Assembly (NCBI GenBank): GCA_964522485.1
Contig: CAZFUS010000099.1
Location: 1-8,167 of the forward strand
DNA: 8,167 nucleotides
Direction: 5' to 3'
Source of the DNA: Methylohalomonas sp964522485
GTDB lineage: Bacteria; Pseudomonadota; Gammaproteobacteria; Methylohalomonadales; Methylohalomonadaceae
The position numbers and the translations under genes were made by a program. Of this stretch, positions 6,723-8,167 are shown piece after piece. Under the pieces are notes generated by a model, which searched no databases, had not been told where the DNA came from, and was given only the letters and a program-made list of their open reading frames with translations. How positions within the stretch are numbered: position 1 is the stretch's first letter; each line of letters begins with the position of its first letter.

Positions 6723-8167
6723 CTACCCGTTAAATTCCCGCCCTGCCTTGACTTCTGCAATATAGCCCACACGAATAACAAAATCGCCAAACGGTTCGCC
6801 TGGGTTTCGCTCACTCGCATAGTGCCGAATCATTGGCGCGAGGTGATCCAGAATGGTGAGCTCGTCAACGTTATCGAGATAAGGTCTATTGAGCCGCTGG
6901 CCGTGGAAACCGCCACCAAGGTAAACATTGTACTTGCCGGGGCCCCTGCCACTGAAACCGATCTCGGCGAGGTACGGTCGTACGCAGCCATTGGGACAGC
7001 CGGTCATGCGCACGATGATCGCCTCGTCACCGATGCCGGCCTCATCCATGATCTGCTCAAATTTTGTTATCAGATCCGGCAGATAGCGTTCACTCTCGGC
7101 CATTGCCAGGCCGCAGGTCGGAAACGCCACACACGCCATCGAGCTGCGTCGCAAGGCACTGTAATGGTCCGGGTCGTGCAGTTCGTATTGCTGCATTAAT
7201 TTTTCGATGGCATCACGCTTGTCCGGCGTGATACGGGCAATGGTCAGGTTCTGGTTCGGCGTCAGCAGAAACAGGCCGTCATGGGCCTGTGCGATCGCGC
7301 GCAGCGCACTCATCAAGGGATACCCGTCGCTGTCCTTGACCCGGCCGTTTTCGATGAACAGCGTGTAGTGCCAGTGGCCATCTTCGCCCTGAACCCAGCC
7401 GTAGCGATCGCCGTTATGGTCAAATTGATAGTCGCATGCGCACTCCAGTGACCAGCCAAGGCGCTCTTCCAGCCTGGCTTTGAACCAGTCGATGCCACGA
7501 TCATCGATCGTGTATTTCATGCGCGCGCGTTTGCGATCGACGCGGTCGCCGTAATCACGCTGAATGGTGACTATCTTTTCGGCAACTTCGACAACTTGAT
7601 CCGGCCTGCAGAAACCGATGACATCGGCCAGGCGTGGATAGGTCGTCGGTTCATTATCGGTGCGTCCCATGCCGCCGCCGGCGCAGACATTAAAACCTTT
7701 CAGTTCGCCCTGCTCGGCAATGGCGATGAAGCCGATGTCCTGGCTGTAGACATCGATATCGTTGACTGGCGGCACGACGAAACCGATCTTGAACTTGCGT
7801 GGCAGATAGGTCGGTCCGTAGATCGGTTCAACCTCTTTATCGTGACTGTCGGCAACGCGTTCCTGGTCCAGCCAGATCTCATGATAGGCATGCGTTCGCG
7901 GCACCAGGTGGTCGCTGACGGCTTTGGCCAGCGACGATACCGCAGCATGAAGCGAAGACTCGTGCGGATTGACACTGCACATGACGCCGCGGTTATCGTC
8001 GCCGCAGGCCGCGATCGTGTCGAGCAGCGTGGCATTGATCCCCTGGATAGTCGCTTTGAGATTTCGCTTGAGAACGCCGTGGAACTGAAATGTCTGCCGC
8101 GTTGTCAGCCGGAGGGTACTGTTGCCGTACTCCTGTGCCAGTCTGTCCAGATCCAGCCACTGATCCG
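6723..8167 (-). CDS. cysI: Sulfite reductase hemoprotein beta-component, 5' end outside the window
   Basis: CysI is the siroheme and [4Fe-4S] subunit of assimilatory sulfite reductase. It catalyses the six-electron reduction of sulfite to sulfide for cysteine synthesis in the cytoplasm, normally with the flavoprotein CysJ. The frame is open to the window edge; 480 residues are visible, and from memory of E. coli CysI (570 residues) about 93 are missing. Visible landmarks: TTRQTFQFHG (E. coli Arg117 region), DNRGVMCSVNP (Arg153 region), LPRKFK (Lys215/Lys217 siroheme contacts), NQNL, and the cluster cysteines in ACVAFPTC and GCPNGC. The cysteine spacings (6, 39, 4) equal those of E. coli Cys434/440/479/483. 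The C-terminus, ending near REFNG, is complete. Met at 7982 is internal, not the start, because conserved sequence continues upstream of it. cysJ or another electron donor may lie upstream beyond the window. There is no evident functional link to the tps genes. Confidence 0.97.
   Translation of the reverse strand, partial: DQWLDLDRLAQEYGNSTLRLTTRQTFQFHGVLKRNLKATIQGINATLLDTIAACGDDNRGVMCSVNPHESSLHAAVSSLAKAVSDHLVPRTHAYHEIWLDQERVADSHDKEVEPIYGPTYLPRKFKIGFVVPPVNDIDVYSQDIGFIAIAEQGELKGFNVCAGGGMGRTDNEPTTYPRLADVIGFCRPDQVVEVAEKIVTIQRDYGDRVDRKRARMKYTIDDRGIDWFKARLEERLGWSLECACDYQFDHNGDRYGWVQGEDGHWHYTLFIENGRVKDSDGYPLMSALRAIAQAHDGLFLLTPNQNLTIARITPDKRDAIEKLMQQYELHDPDHYSALRRSSMACVAFPTCGLAMAESERYLPDLITKFEQIMDEAGIGDEAIIVRMTGCPNGCVRPYLAEIGFSGRGPGKYNVYLGGGFHGQRLNRPYLDNVDELTILDHLAPMIRHYASERNPGEPFGDFVIRVGYIAEVKAGREFNG

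Noticed and set aside
7980..7982. ATG at 7982 as the start of cysI
   Set aside because: The same frame continues to the window edge and encodes conserved CysI sequence (TTRQTFQFHG and DNRGV), so this Met is internal.
1..8167. CRISPR arrays, tRNA or rRNA genes, insertion sequences
   Set aside because: I saw no regularly spaced repeats, cloverleaf sequences or transposase-like products; nearly all of the window is accounted for by the four genes.

Overview
The window holds one co-oriented block, entirely on the minus strand. In transcription order (high to low coordinates) it runs: cysI (5' end outside the window), a roughly 220-bp spacer, a TpsB outer-membrane transporter gene, a TpsA exoprotein gene, and, 15 bp after the TpsA stop, the start of a short lipoprotein gene that runs off the low-coordinate edge. 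The long plus-strand open frames are antisense shadows of these genes.

The organism looks like a proteobacterium, most likely a gammaproteobacterium. The assimilatory sulfite reductase hemoprotein is of the enterobacterial CysI type, the two-partner secretion (type Vb) pair implies a Gram-negative envelope, and the sampled core DNA is GC-rich (about 64% in 901-1200, my hand count). No species can be named from this evidence.

The tps locus resembles a contact-dependent inhibition or polymorphic-toxin locus in tpsB-tpsA-immunity order. TpsB (signal peptide, charged N-terminal helix, POTRA domains, 16-stranded barrel with the RGF and FxxFDxG lock motifs) should export TpsA. TpsA has an N-terminal TPS domain with NPNL and NPNGITC motifs, a filamentous-haemagglutinin beta-helix stalk, a DUF637-like alanine/glycine-rich region, and a C-terminal segment of about 170 residues with a GHSLG nucleophile-elbow motif typical of lipases and other alpha/beta hydrolases.

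The C-terminal segment and the DNA after it are AT-rich (about 39% GC in 1-660). They look like a horizontally exchanged cassette. The first 38 codons of the next gene encode a clear lipoprotein signal peptide (lipobox LVGC). The most interesting reading is a lipase-like toxin on a TPS stick, paired with a lipoprotein immunity protein that would sit at the membrane the toxin attacks. The toxin activity and the immunity role are inferences; the motifs, gene order and base-composition break are visible directly.
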